Of a stretch of DNA of 43,786 nt, positions 17,090-23,437 are shown piece after piece. Below the pieces are notes generated by a model. The model ran no database searches and was not told where the DNA came from. It was given only the letters and a program-made list of their open reading frames with translations. The translations under genes and the position numbers were made by a program. The DNA comes from Paraburkholderia phosphatilytica (GTDB lineage Bacteria; Pseudomonadota; Gammaproteobacteria; Burkholderiales; Burkholderiaceae). Position 1 is the stretch's first letter. Each line of letters begins with the position of its first letter. The stretch lies in the NCBI RefSeq assembly GCF_003443895.1, contig NZ_QQOA01000053.1:1-43786 (forward strand), read 5' to 3'.

Positions 17090-18331
17090 TCAGCGGTGGG
17101 GGTAGTCGACCTTCGAGTACATCGCGCCCTTGATCACCGGCTTTCCGCCTTCGTCCTCGACGAGCACCATCGGCAGGACCGCCTGTTGATGATCGTCGAA
17201 CGTTACCTCGCCCATCACGCTGTTGTACCGGATTTTCGTTAGCGCGAGACGGATGCTGTCATTGTTCACGCTGCCTGCTTCCTGAACGGCCTGTGCGAGC
17301 ATGTGCAGCGATTCCCACGGCGAGTAGGCCTGCACGCTTGGCACCTCGCCGTCGTACGCGCGCTCGTAGTCGCTGACGAATTTCCGGCTGCGCGGGTTCC
17401 GCCACTCCGGCAACCACGCGGCGACTTCGACGGCGCCTTCCATCACCTTCGGCGCAGCGGCAATGGTGACTGGGTTCGCGAACTCTCCATTGCCGACCAG
17501 ACCGACCTTGCCTGCGAGCATCATCTCGTTCATCTGTCGCGCGATGATCGGCGTGGTGTCGGCCTGACCGTACATGATGATGGCCTGCGCACCGGAATAC
17601 TTGATTTTCGTGAGCACCGGCCGAAAATCGGTTTCGGTTTCCTTGTAGTAGTCTTCGCTCAGGATCTGCGCCTTGTAGCGCGACAGATATTTCTTCGTGA
17701 AAGCAATGGCGCCGCGCCCGTAGTCGGAGTCGACCGACAGGACCGCGAACTTCTGGTAGTGCTTGACCTGCACCGCGTATTGCAGTGCGATGGCGGCGCG
17801 CAACTCGTCGGTCGGATAGTTGCGGAACGTCCATTTGAATCCGCCGACACCGGCCCGATAGGTGATCTCGGGATTCGACGACGCCGCGTTCATCAGGATC
17901 ACATGTGCCGATTCGACGACGGGCTGCATCGCGAGCGTCACGGAGCTGCACACGTCGCCGATGATCATCGACACATGGTCGAACCGGATCAATCGTTGCG
18001 TGGCCGATACCCCTTCGGACGGCGCGCACTGACTGTCGCCGTTGACCAGCACGATTTTCCGGCCCAGCACGCCGCCGGCTGCATTGATCTCTTCAGCGGC
18101 CAGTTGGGCGCCCTTCCACGCGAACGCGCCATATCGCGAATTCGCGCCGCTCTGAGGGCTGACGATCCCGATCTTGATCGGGTCTCCTGCCGCGCTGTTG
18201 CTCTGCGAAAAAGCGTGGGGCGAGCCTGTCAACCCGCCGAGCGCCAACGCGATAGCGGCGATGAGCCGCGCTTCTCGAAGTCGTCGAGTCATTTCCTGTC
18301 CAGCGGACGAAGTTGATTTTGTCCGCTGCAT
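17090..18331 (-). CDS. Periplasmic branched-chain-type binding protein (copy 2, first gene of the operon)
   Basis: A 413-residue type I periplasmic binding protein, paralogue of the next gene. I start at ATG 18331 because GGAG lies five bases upstream; another ATG at 18292 has AGGAA too close to be ideal. The signal region is REARLIAAIALALGG...HAFSQ, giving a mature start around SNSAAGDPIKIGIVSPQSG. The open frame reaches 18772, but that extension is the antisense of the IS3 orfA and is not part of the gene. It heads the hydantoinase operon; the IS element inserted 143 bp upstream may have displaced or replaced its promoter. Confidence 0.9.
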   Translation of the reverse strand: MQRTKSTSSAGQEMTRRLREARLIAAIALALGGLTGSPHAFSQSNSAAGDPIKIGIVSPQSGANSRYGAFAWKGAQLAAEEINAAGGVLGRKIVLVNGDSQCAPSEGVSATQRLIRFDHVSMIIGDVCSSVTLAMQPVVESAHVILMNAASSNPEITYRAGVGGFKWTFRNYPTDELRAAIALQYAVQVKHYQKFAVLSVDSDYGRGAIAFTKKYLSRYKAQILSEDYYKETETDFRPVLTKIKYSGAQAIIMYGQADTTPIIARQMNEMMLAGKVGLVGNGEFANPVTIAAAPKVMEGAVEVAAWLPEWRNPRSRKFVSDYERAYDGEVPSVQAYSPWESLHMLAQAVQEAGSVNNDSIRLALTKIRYNSVMGEVTFDDHQQAVLPMVLVEDEGGKPVIKGAMYSKVDYPHR

Positions 18332-18474
18332 GTTATCTCCGTAAAAAGCAGACGCTCCATAGAAGTTGGCGATATCGCCATCACGTTTCATGATGCCGAT
18401 ACCGGTCCCACCGTCTTCCCGGGGCCTTTGAACGTGGAAATAAGAAGTGTCCGGTTGCAGGTGCTTCAGGTCTG

Positions 18475-18497
18475 TGAAATTGACCCGCAAAAACGGA
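18475..18497 (+). repeat. Left terminal inverted repeat of the IS3 element
   Basis: TGAAATTGACCCGCAAAAACGGA; the outer 14 bases match the right end exactly, then AACGGA matches again after a three-base difference. Confidence 0.88.
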
Positions 18498-18527
18498 CAC
18501 CTATCCTTTTGATCAGGAGGTGCCGTC

Positions 18528-18842
18528 ATGCGCAAGCATCGAAATCCGTACCCGGCGGAATTCCGGGCGCAGATGGTGGAACTGGTGAAGGCAGGCCGAG
18601 CGCCAGAGGAATTGGCGCGCGAGTTCGAGCCGACGGCGCAAAGCATCCTCAACTGGGTGGCGCAGGCCGATCGTGACGCTGGCGTACGTCGTGACGGGTT
18701 GACCACGGCCGAGCGACAGGAGTTGACGAGGCTGCGTCGTAAGGTGCGCCAACTCGAGATGGAGCGCGACATCCTCTCTCACGCGGCTGCCTGGTTCGCT
18801 CGGGAGACCGGGGTCGTACCACCGAAGGGTACGGATTCATGA
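18528..18842 (+). CDS. IS3-family transposase OrfA
   Basis: A 104-residue protein with an N-terminal helix-turn-helix (YPAEFRAQMVELVKAGR...SILNWV) and a C-terminal leucine-zipper-like helix (LTRLRRKVRQLEMERDILSHA), the standard IS3 OrfA plan for end recognition and dimerisation. AGGAGG stands just upstream of ATG 18528. Its stop overlaps the OrfB start as ATGA. I see no A-rich slippery run, so OrfB may be made by coupling rather than, or in addition to, frameshift fusion. Confidence 0.93.
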   Translation: MRKHRNPYPAEFRAQMVELVKAGRAPEELAREFEPTAQSILNWVAQADRDAGVRRDGLTTAERQELTRLRRKVRQLEMERDILSHAAAWFARETGVVPPKGTDS

Positions 18843-19792
18843 GAGCGAATCGGGCCCGCTGGCCCATTGCCACGATGGCGCGGCTGCTGCGGGTCTCCAG
18901 CAGCGGCTACTACGCGTGGCTCGAGCGCGAGCCGTCGAAGCAAGCGTGCTGCGATGCGCAGTTGCTTTCGCGCATCCGCACGCTACACGCGAGTTCGCGC
19001 GGCACCTACGGCGCACCACGCATCCATATACAGCTTGGGCGCGAGGGCGTGCACGTCGGGCGCAAGCGCATCGCCCGTCTGATGCGTGTGGCGGGTCTAT
19101 GCGGGGCAAGCCGCCGCCCCTGGAAGACCACGACGCGTCAGCGTGTCGGTGCGCGGCGCGCGCCTGATCTGGTGCAGCGGCACTTCAGTGCCGACGCGGC
19201 GAACGTGCTGTGGGTGGCGGACGCCACCTACATCCCAACCGGTGAGGGATTCCTCTATCTGGCCGTGGTGCTGGACGTATTCAGCCGACGCATCGTCGGC
19301 TGGGCCATGTCCGCTCATCTGTACACGGAGCTGATGCTGCGGGCACTCGACATGGCGCTCGCGCAGCGGCGCCCTGAGCGCGTCATCCATCATTCCGACC
19401 AGGGGTGTCAATACACGTCCATTGCCTTCGGGCGGCGCTGCCGTGAAGCGGGCGTGCAGCCGTCGATGGGCACCGCAGGCGACTGCTATGACAACGCGAT
19501 GTGCGAATCGTTCTTCGGCACGCTCGAGGCAGAACTGCTCAATCGCGAACACTTCTCGACCCATGAGCAGGCCAGGCAACGCATCTTCTGGTTCCTGGAA
19601 GCCTGGTACAACACACGCCGCTTGCACAGCAGCCTCGACTATCGTTCACCACTCGAATTCGAAGACGCGCACACAAAAGAAACCTCTGTGCCGCCTTGCG
19701 GGTTGCCCACCGCCGGGCGGCGTCGTGGTCGTGATAGGCGACCCGCCGCCCGCCCGTGGACAACCCGCGACTCAACACTCAATGGAGGCTAA
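18839..19792 (+). CDS. IS3-family transposase OrfB (DDE integrase-type)
   Basis: A 317-residue catalytic protein. The three acidic residues are intact: Asp in WVADATYIP (about D128), Asp in HHSDQGCQYTS (about D187) and Glu in MCESFFGTLEAE (about E223), with the typical 35-residue D-E spacing. An N-terminal HTH_21 region (GTYGAPRIHIQL) precedes the core. The last 40 residues, after SPLEFEDAH, are low-complexity (GRRRGRDRR) and look like read-through into the IS end. The element appears capable of transposition. Confidence 0.93.
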   Translation: MRANRARWPIATMARLLRVSSSGYYAWLEREPSKQACCDAQLLSRIRTLHASSRGTYGAPRIHIQLGREGVHVGRKRIARLMRVAGLCGASRRPWKTTTRQRVGARRAPDLVQRHFSADAANVLWVADATYIPTGEGFLYLAVVLDVFSRRIVGWAMSAHLYTELMLRALDMALAQRRPERVIHHSDQGCQYTSIAFGRRCREAGVQPSMGTAGDCYDNAMCESFFGTLEAELLNREHFSTHEQARQRIFWFLEAWYNTRRLHSSLDYRSPLEFEDAHTKETSVPPCGLPTAGRRRGRDRRPAARPWTTRDSTLNGG

Positions 19793-19821
19793 ACTGCATA
19801 TCGATTCCAACCGCAAATCTC

Positions 19822-19844
19822 TCCGTTGCAGCGGGTCAATTTCA
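19822..19844 (+). repeat. Right terminal inverted repeat of the IS3 element
   Basis: Ends GCGGGTCAATTTCA, complementary to the left end, with TCCGTT inside matching the complement of AACGGA. Confidence 0.88.
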
Positions 19845-20376
19845 CCTCAAGGGAAGCTCCGCCCGTCAGTCGACGTGCCCGTTACGCGCTACAAAGGCAA
19901 CGGGGGAATTTTTCGCTGAACGGGAATGGTATCAACAAAGTTGGATGTCGCGGACGAATCATCGGAGCAAGGCCTGCAAATCAGCCGAGGAGCGCCTTCG
20001 TCGACGAAAGCAGGACGGTGGCAGTGTGGCGACGGGAAATTGACGGGCGAGCTGTATCTGTAGACGGATGCTATAGGTGAGGAAGACCGCCTTGTTGGTC
20101 AGGGACTTTCAGCCGGTGCGAACGCGCAATTTGAGAAAGCGCACCCATACGCCGAGAATCTCGGCCATTGGCCAGCTCGAGTGCGCCATAGAGTGAGCGA
20201 CAGATTGACGCTATCTCATCATCAGTCGTCGTCCGCATCCGCGCGGGAACTGTGAAAAACTGCGCCTCAGAGAAGCCAGTTTTAGCGATTTGCGCGAGAT
20301 GGTGGAATCATCGCTATACCCGCAGGACGCGAGAGAGACGGTCAGACGATGGCGCGCTGCCTAACGGATGCGTGCG
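19845..20376. other. Mostly non-coding stretch between the IS and the metalloprotease gene
   Basis: About 530 bp with no convincing large gene on either strand. Short fragments such as GGGGGAATTTTTCGCTGAAC around 19898-19920 resemble debris often seen beside insertion sequences, but I cannot assign them. A 55-codon minus-strand frame at 20071-20238 is listed separately at low confidence. Confidence 0.4.
20071..20238 (-). CDS. Possible small ORF or gene remnant, 55 codons
   Basis: An ATG-initiated frame beginning MRTTTDDEIASIC and ending KVPDQQGGLPHL. The frame stays open for about 23 codons before the ATG (TGFSEAQFFTVPARM just before it) with no usable start codon. That pattern fits the 3' part of a decayed gene better than an intact small protein. 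No family was recognised and no ribosome site is obvious. Confidence 0.2.
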   Translation of the reverse strand: MRTTTDDEIASICRSLYGALELANGRDSRRMGALSQIARSHRLKVPDQQGGLPHL

Positions 20377-21228
20377 TTAGCGGAAGCGGGGTCCACTCCA
20401 CTCACTGTCGCGCTCGTCATCATCAGCCGGAATATCTGCAGTGATGACCGTGAGAGTCCGGCCGTATTCACCCAAACCGATGACTTCCTCATGTGCGGGT
20501 ATTTCATCATCCACATGAAACCAGATATTCAACTCGGAATCGGCGCCGTCCTCTATCGCAGACTCGACGTTTTTCGAATTCTGGTTGAAGCCGCGAGTCA
20601 GGCTGTCGCGTGGCACGGTTCCATCTTTCTTCAGATGACGGTACCCCTTGCAGCCTCTCATGGATGACGATGCGAAGCAGTAGTCGACGCTCGAGCCTCG
20701 GCTAATGATGATGGCTACGGCCGCCTCGGACAACTCTGCGTACCGAATGGCGGACGCCGTCAAGGAAGTCTTGCATTCGACAGCCAGTCCTTTAATAGCT
20801 TCCAACCCGTCAGAGTACCGACCGGACGCAGCCGCGAATAGATGACTCGGCATCAAGAGGCCAGCCGCAAAGTGGTCCGCCTCGCGTTCGTACCGGTCAG
20901 ACGACGCAAAGCCGGCACGGGACTCGTGCACTTCGCCGCTCCGGAACACTGCTTCCGGATGACCCGCTAGGAAGTAATGGCCGAGTTCGTGAGCGACACT
21001 GAATCGCTGAAAGCCTTCACTCTTGATGTGGGTCGCATAGGCGATTGCGAACTGCTCTCCCGACCGGATGAGCATGCCGGAGACGCCTTGGGCAGAAGCC
21101 GGTTTCGCAACGACGGTTATTTCCCTGGAGGCTGCCAGTGAAAGCACATCCACTGGCAGGCTCAGCCCCTCGTCTTTAACGAGCTTTTCGGCGATTTGTT
21201 CAGCGTCTCGTAGCTTGCTCTCAATCAC
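20377..21228 (-). CDS. ImmA/IrrE-family metallo-endopeptidase
   Basis: A 283-residue protein with a zinc-protease motif of the COG2856 family: SVAHELGHYFLAG places His-Glu-X-X-His at about residues 80-84, and YEREADHFAAGLLMP supplies the third ligand (about E116). Such proteases cleave a partner XRE repressor, as ImmA does to ImmR in ICEBs1. The start is GTG 21228 with AGGAG six bases upstream. The XRE gene ends eight bases before it, so they form one transcript. The C-terminal 120 residues, beyond the peptidase core, are of unknown role and end in an acidic ADDDERDSEW stretch. Alternatively the pair may act as a toxin-antitoxin-like unit. Confidence 0.85.
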   Translation of the reverse strand: MIESKLRDAEQIAEKLVKDEGLSLPVDVLSLAASREITVVAKPASAQGVSGMLIRSGEQFAIAYATHIKSEGFQRFSVAHELGHYFLAGHPEAVFRSGEVHESRAGFASSDRYEREADHFAAGLLMPSHLFAAASGRYSDGLEAIKGLAVECKTSLTASAIRYAELSEAAVAIIISRGSSVDYCFASSSMRGCKGYRHLKKDGTVPRDSLTRGFNQNSKNVESAIEDGADSELNIWFHVDDEIPAHEEVIGLGEYGRTLTVITADIPADDDERDSEWSGPRFR

Positions 21229-21236
21229 GATTGCTC

Positions 21237-21584
21237 CTAGGAGCGGTTGCGTTCCGCCAGTTGTTTTATCAAGGTTTCCGCTATCTGCCTGTCTGCGTCA
21301 CTCAATGATTTCACGTCGCGATACAACTGCTCGTCAAGAGCGGTACTTCCAAGCATATCTTCGCTTCTTCCCATGAGGTAGTCGGTTGTCACGGCCAAAG
21401 CTTTGGCTAGTGCACGCAAATTGTCGAACGAAGGCTTGCGGGTCCCATCCTCCTTTTCGAAATGCGAAATCGAAGTTGCGGGCAGATTGCAGAGCCGACC
21501 AAGTTCGGCCTGGGTCAACTTGCGGACTTCCTCTCGGACATAACGCAGACGCTGTGCAAACAGCTTGCGGATATCTTCTTCCAT
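21237..21584 (-). CDS. XRE-family helix-turn-helix regulator
   Basis: A 115-residue repressor-like protein. The HTH_3 domain covers about residues 10-65, with LTQAELGRLCNLPATSISHFEKEDGTRKPSF and LAKALAVTTDYLMGRSED. The tail DADRQIAETLIKQLAERN may be the dimer or protease-recognition part. ATG 21584 is chosen because it begins the recognisable domain; no strong ribosome site precedes it, and the longer frame to 21935 crosses the divergent gene's leader. It is co-transcribed with the metalloprotease, the known repressor/antirepressor pairing on integrative elements and prophages. Overlapping palindromes upstream suggest autoregulation. Confidence 0.88.
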   Translation of the reverse strand: MEEDIRKLFAQRLRYVREEVRKLTQAELGRLCNLPATSISHFEKEDGTRKPSFDNLRALAKALAVTTDYLMGRSEDMLGSTALDEQLYRDVKSLSDADRQIAETLIKQLAERNRS

Positions 21585-21642
21585 TTGTCGAAAATGCCAA
21601 GATTGAGTTGACGAGTTTGTAATATCGCGATAAAGTAAGGCC

Positions 21643-21674
21643 GAACTTGCTAAAGTCGACAAGTTCAGTTTAGC
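21643..21674. promoter_or_regulatory. Candidate XRE operator in the divergent promoter region
   Basis: Two interleaved dyads: GAACTTG (21643-21649) with CAAGTTC (21660-21666), and GCTAAA (21648-21653) with TTTAGC (21669-21674). They lie between the XRE start (21584) and the divergent gene start (21762), in AT-rich sequence. This is the expected position for a repressor controlling both transcripts. Binding is inferred. Confidence 0.55.
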
Positions 21675-21761
21675 ACAGTGCCCCGTGGGACGCCCACTGG
21701 TGAGGCGCGTGCGCAAAGAGCTCTGCGCACCTTCCTCGGCAGTCTGCCTGGGAGGGATGAC

Positions 21762-21797
21762 ATGCAGGACGAAGTGCAGGACGAAGTGCAGGACGAA
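21762..21797 (+). repeat. 12-bp tandem repeat at the start of the E2-like gene
   Basis: The unit CAGGACGAAGTG occurs twice in a row and a third time as CAGGACGAATTG, encoding three QDEV/QDEL tetrapeptides. Such in-frame tandem repeats can change copy number without breaking the frame. Confidence 0.8.
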
Positions 21798-22715
21798 TTG
21801 CGTCGAATCGGACAGTTGCTCGATGCGGCGTGCTATCCGGTTGTAAGGAATGGTGGGCTCGTTGTGCCCGGGGGGCCCATCATTCCTCCCTCGACCCTGG
21901 GCAAGGAGTCCAATCATGCCCGAACACGAAAACAAGCGTCCGGAGCATCACCATCATCACCAGCAGCACGAACACGAGCACCCTCATGGTACGGGACACC
22001 CCCACGACCATCGCGGGCACCCGTCGGACCCGGGGCGTCCTATCCCGCCGCACCGCTCGTCCGCGCAGAGCTCCATCGCAAGTTCGCCGGTGAACTAGAA
22101 GCAGTAGCGCAGGCTTACCCCGGCACGCGAACTTGGCTTGATGACGACGGCATGTGGGCTGTTGCCGAGAGTTCGCTGCTGCCGGGGCTTTCGCATAAAG
22201 CGTTGTTCGTTATCGGCATCCGCTTTGCGAGTGGTGTCGTTCGAGGCTGGGGTTTTTGGGGCACCGATGCTGTCGGATATGAGTGGATTGGGCCTCGGCA
22301 CACCAACTTCCCGGACGGCTCTATATGTGCGTTTGAACCAACTGACGGTACGTGGACCGTATGGAGTCCGCTGGTCCTGCTGCTGGACCTCTACACGTTG
22401 TGGGCCGTCAGGCATCTGCATCTCAGTACATTCGGACGCTGGCCGGGCCGTCAATCAGTTCGCTATCCATATGAACGGATGCTCGAGTTGACGCACGACG
22501 AATACTGCGGCTGCGAGAAGTCATCCCAGCTGTATGGACAGTGCTGCAAAGATTCCGACCAAGCGCGCACGCAAATCGAAGAAGCAATCCGGTTCACGTT
22601 GGATATGCACGGCGGCATTCGTCGACCGCCGGCATCAATCTGTGATTTCGTCCGTGACAGATATCGAGTGCCGAGGCCGGAAGAGGTGTTCGCTTGGATT
22701 ACGCCGACGACGTAG
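21762..22715 (+). CDS. Probable ubiquitin-conjugating-enzyme-like (E2/UBC fold) protein with C-terminal Cys motif
   Basis: A 317-residue protein from ATG 21762, which has GGGAGGG six bases upstream. The N-terminus repeats QDEV/QDEL three times, then a Pro/Ser/Arg-rich linker runs to about residue 100. The C-terminal part resembles prokaryotic E2-like proteins of CBASS/Bil-type conjugation systems: WIGPRHTNFPDGSICAFEP carries the H...PDGSxC block (about H180 and C189, the candidate catalytic Cys), followed by Trp-rich TWTVWSPLVLLLDLYTLWAVRHLHL. A CxC-x9-CC cluster (about 249-262) resembles the SEC-C zinc motif. No E1, ubiquitin-like or JAB gene is in view. The E2 assignment is from remembered motif pattern, not a search. 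The linker is overlapped by a His-rich frame, so a past rearrangement is possible. Confidence 0.55.
   Translation: MQDEVQDEVQDELRRIGQLLDAACYPVVRNGGLVVPGGPIIPPSTLGKESNHARTRKQASGASPSSPAARTRAPSWYGTPPRPSRAPVGPGASYPAAPLVRAELHRKFAGELEAVAQAYPGTRTWLDDDGMWAVAESSLLPGLSHKALFVIGIRFASGVVRGWGFWGTDAVGYEWIGPRHTNFPDGSICAFEPTDGTWTVWSPLVLLLDLYTLWAVRHLHLSTFGRWPGRQSVRYPYERMLELTHDEYCGCEKSSQLYGQCCKDSDQARTQIEEAIRFTLDMHGGIRRPPASICDFVRDRYRVPRPEEVFAWITPTT
21916..22098 (+). CDS. Nested His-rich small ORF, 60 residues
   Basis: In the +1 frame relative to the E2-like gene, ATG 21916 has an ideal AAGGAG ribosome site seven bases upstream. It encodes a protein with about fifteen His residues, mostly in the first 35 positions (PEHHHHHQQHEHEHPH), ending SSIASSPVN at a TAG inside the E2-like domain boundary. 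The same DNA read in the E2 frame gives a featureless Pro/Ser/Arg linker, so the His-rich reading looks at least as protein-like. It could be a true overlapping metal-binding peptide. It could also be the leader of a lost gene: ubiquitin-like proteins in some bacterial conjugation operons carry His-rich N-termini, from memory. Confidence 0.4.
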   Translation: MPEHENKRPEHHHHHQQHEHEHPHGTGHPHDHRGHPSDPGRPIPPHRSSAQSSIASSPVN

Positions 22716-22781
22716 ATTGCCCCGGCGTGCAATTTGAAATTCCCATGCACGGCCTTCCACAGCCGATTTCCGACGGGAAAT

Positions 22782-22800
22782 GAAAGCCGCGAGGGCTTTC
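22782..22800 (+). terminator. Hairpin after the E2-like gene
   Basis: GAAAGCC and GGCTTTC form a 7-bp stem with a GCGAG loop, about 65 bp past the stop codon at 22715. No T-run follows, so termination efficiency is uncertain. Confidence 0.45.
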
Positions 22801-22934
22801 GCATGGGGAATCCGCAGCATGAGCCGCGGCGCGCCTATACCAGGAGGGAAGAAGCGTTCCGCAGCGACTCTCCTCGATTGCTCTCTACACTAGGGGTCGC
22901 GACGCCGGTTTTTTGCTAAATCGGAGTGCCACAG

Positions 22935-23003
22935 TGAAAGCGTTCCGCGCCCCATCCAGGAAGATTTCGCGGGGATTCTGACTCCCTCCGCGGAACGCTT
23001 TCA
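22935..23003. repeat. 15-bp perfect inverted repeat with 39-bp spacer
   Basis: TGAAAGCGTTCCGCG at 22935-22949 and CGCGGAACGCTTTCA at 22989-23003 are exact complements. The spacing allows a long hairpin or a compact element with terminal repeats. Confidence 0.85.
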
Positions 23004-23026
23004 TTTGGTGCGAACAGCTAAATCCT

Positions 23027-23058
23027 TCGCGACGGAGACTACATGGCTTCCGTCGCGA
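23027..23058. repeat. 10-bp perfect inverted repeat
   Basis: TCGCGACGGA at 23027-23036 and TCCGTCGCGA at 23049-23058 with a 12-base loop. Confidence 0.8.
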
Positions 23059-23080
23059 CGCAGTTCTATGCGTAGGAGAG

Positions 23081-23256
23081 AAGCGCTCCCCGACGGATTC
23101 CCGCTGGGAAACTGTGCACAGCAGAGGGGTAACTGTGCCAACAATTTGGCAAAAATCGACGATACGGAGAAAGCGCTCCTGGCCAATACCAGAAAGGCGC
23201 TCGCGGGAAATTTACCCCCGCTGGGGAGCGCTTCTAAAGGAGGTCGGGGAGCGCTT
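23081..23256. repeat. 13-bp perfect inverted repeat spanning 176 bp
   Basis: AAGCGCTCCCCGA at 23081-23093 and TCGGGGAGCGCTT at 23244-23256 are exact complements. Between them lie further copies of the AGCGCTCC word and two small palindromes, so the segment could fold as a branched structure. Confidence 0.75.
23136..23151. promoter_or_regulatory. 16-bp operator-like palindrome
   Basis: TGCCAA-CAAT-TTGGCA, a perfect 6-4-6 dyad with an AT-rich centre, as regulators of several families bind. Another palindrome, CTGTGCACAG, is at 23112-23121. No nearby promoter was identified, so the role is open. Confidence 0.35.
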
Positions 23257-23291
23257 TAATTTCCTGCGAACAACCGCCTGCCGCCCAACCC

Positions 23292-23312
23292 GGATTCCCG
23301 ACTGAGGAATCC
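23292..23312. repeat. 7-bp hairpin
   Basis: GGATTCC and GGAATCC flank a 7-base loop (CGACTGA). It is the last inverted repeat of the structured stretch. Confidence 0.6.
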
Positions 23313-23351
23313 CCGAGGTGATCTCAGGTGCGGTCCACATGGTGAAAAATC

Positions 23352-23390
23352 CATGACGGACTTTATTCTTTCATGACTGACTTTATTCTC
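23352..23390. repeat. 20-bp-period direct repeat upstream of the anthranilate operon
   Basis: CATGACGGACTTTATTCTT and CATGACTGACTTTATTCTC stand 20 bp apart with only two differences in 19 positions. They lie about 48-86 bp upstream of the -35 box. Two helical turns of spacing suits a dimeric activator or repressor; an IS-end remnant is the alternative. Confidence 0.6.
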
Positions 23391-23437
23391 TCGGATCAAT
23401 TCCGCGGTCTTCCCACCGCCTTCCTCCTAAAATTTAC

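Larger units (their letters stand above)
18475..19844 (+). mobile_element. IS3-family insertion sequence, complete, 1370 bp
   Basis: Two overlapping transposase frames are framed by terminal inverted repeats: TGAAATTGACCCGC at 18475-18488 and its complement GCGGGTCAATTTCA at 19831-19844. Further matching bases run inward (AACGGA on both sides). The element starts TG and ends CA, as IS3-family elements do. The flanks are GTCTG on the left and CCTCA on the right; no 3-4 bp target duplication is visible. It lies between the liv-hyu operon and the accessory island. Confidence 0.9.
22716..23437. other. Non-coding island rich in inverted repeats
   Basis: About 720 bp with no credible gene. At least six inverted repeats and a recurring GAARGCGYTCC word (forward at 22851, 22936, 23080, 23169; reverse at 22991, 23225, 23247) give it a strongly structured character. 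The two right-hand copies are followed by the same tail, ATTT-NN-TGCGAACA (23004 and 23259). No reverse transcriptase, CRISPR spacing or tRNA fold was seen. A small non-coding RNA, a degenerate mobile-element end or an origin-like region are all possible. Confidence 0.5.

Noticed and set aside
18332..18772. N-terminal extension of the second binding protein reaching into the IS
   Set aside because: It is the antisense of transposase OrfA; a signal peptide and GGAG site support the start at 18331.
21678..21761. Upstream extension of the E2-like gene to 21678
   Set aside because: No ribosome site there and it would run into the probable operator; ATG 21762 has a strong GGGAGGG site.
21916..22130. 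Programmed frameshift joining the His-rich frame to the E2-like domain
   Set aside because: No slippery heptamer or stimulatory structure is visible near the His-rich stop; kept only as overlap or rearrangement.
22896..22914. Intrinsic terminator at GTCGCGAC followed by a T6 run
   Set aside because: The 8-bp palindrome has no loop and the T-run is separated by GCCGG, so a functional stem is doubtful.
22782..23312. CRISPR array or retron RNA in the repeat-rich stretch
   Set aside because: Repeats are inverted and irregularly spaced with no uniform spacers, and no cas or reverse transcriptase gene is in view.
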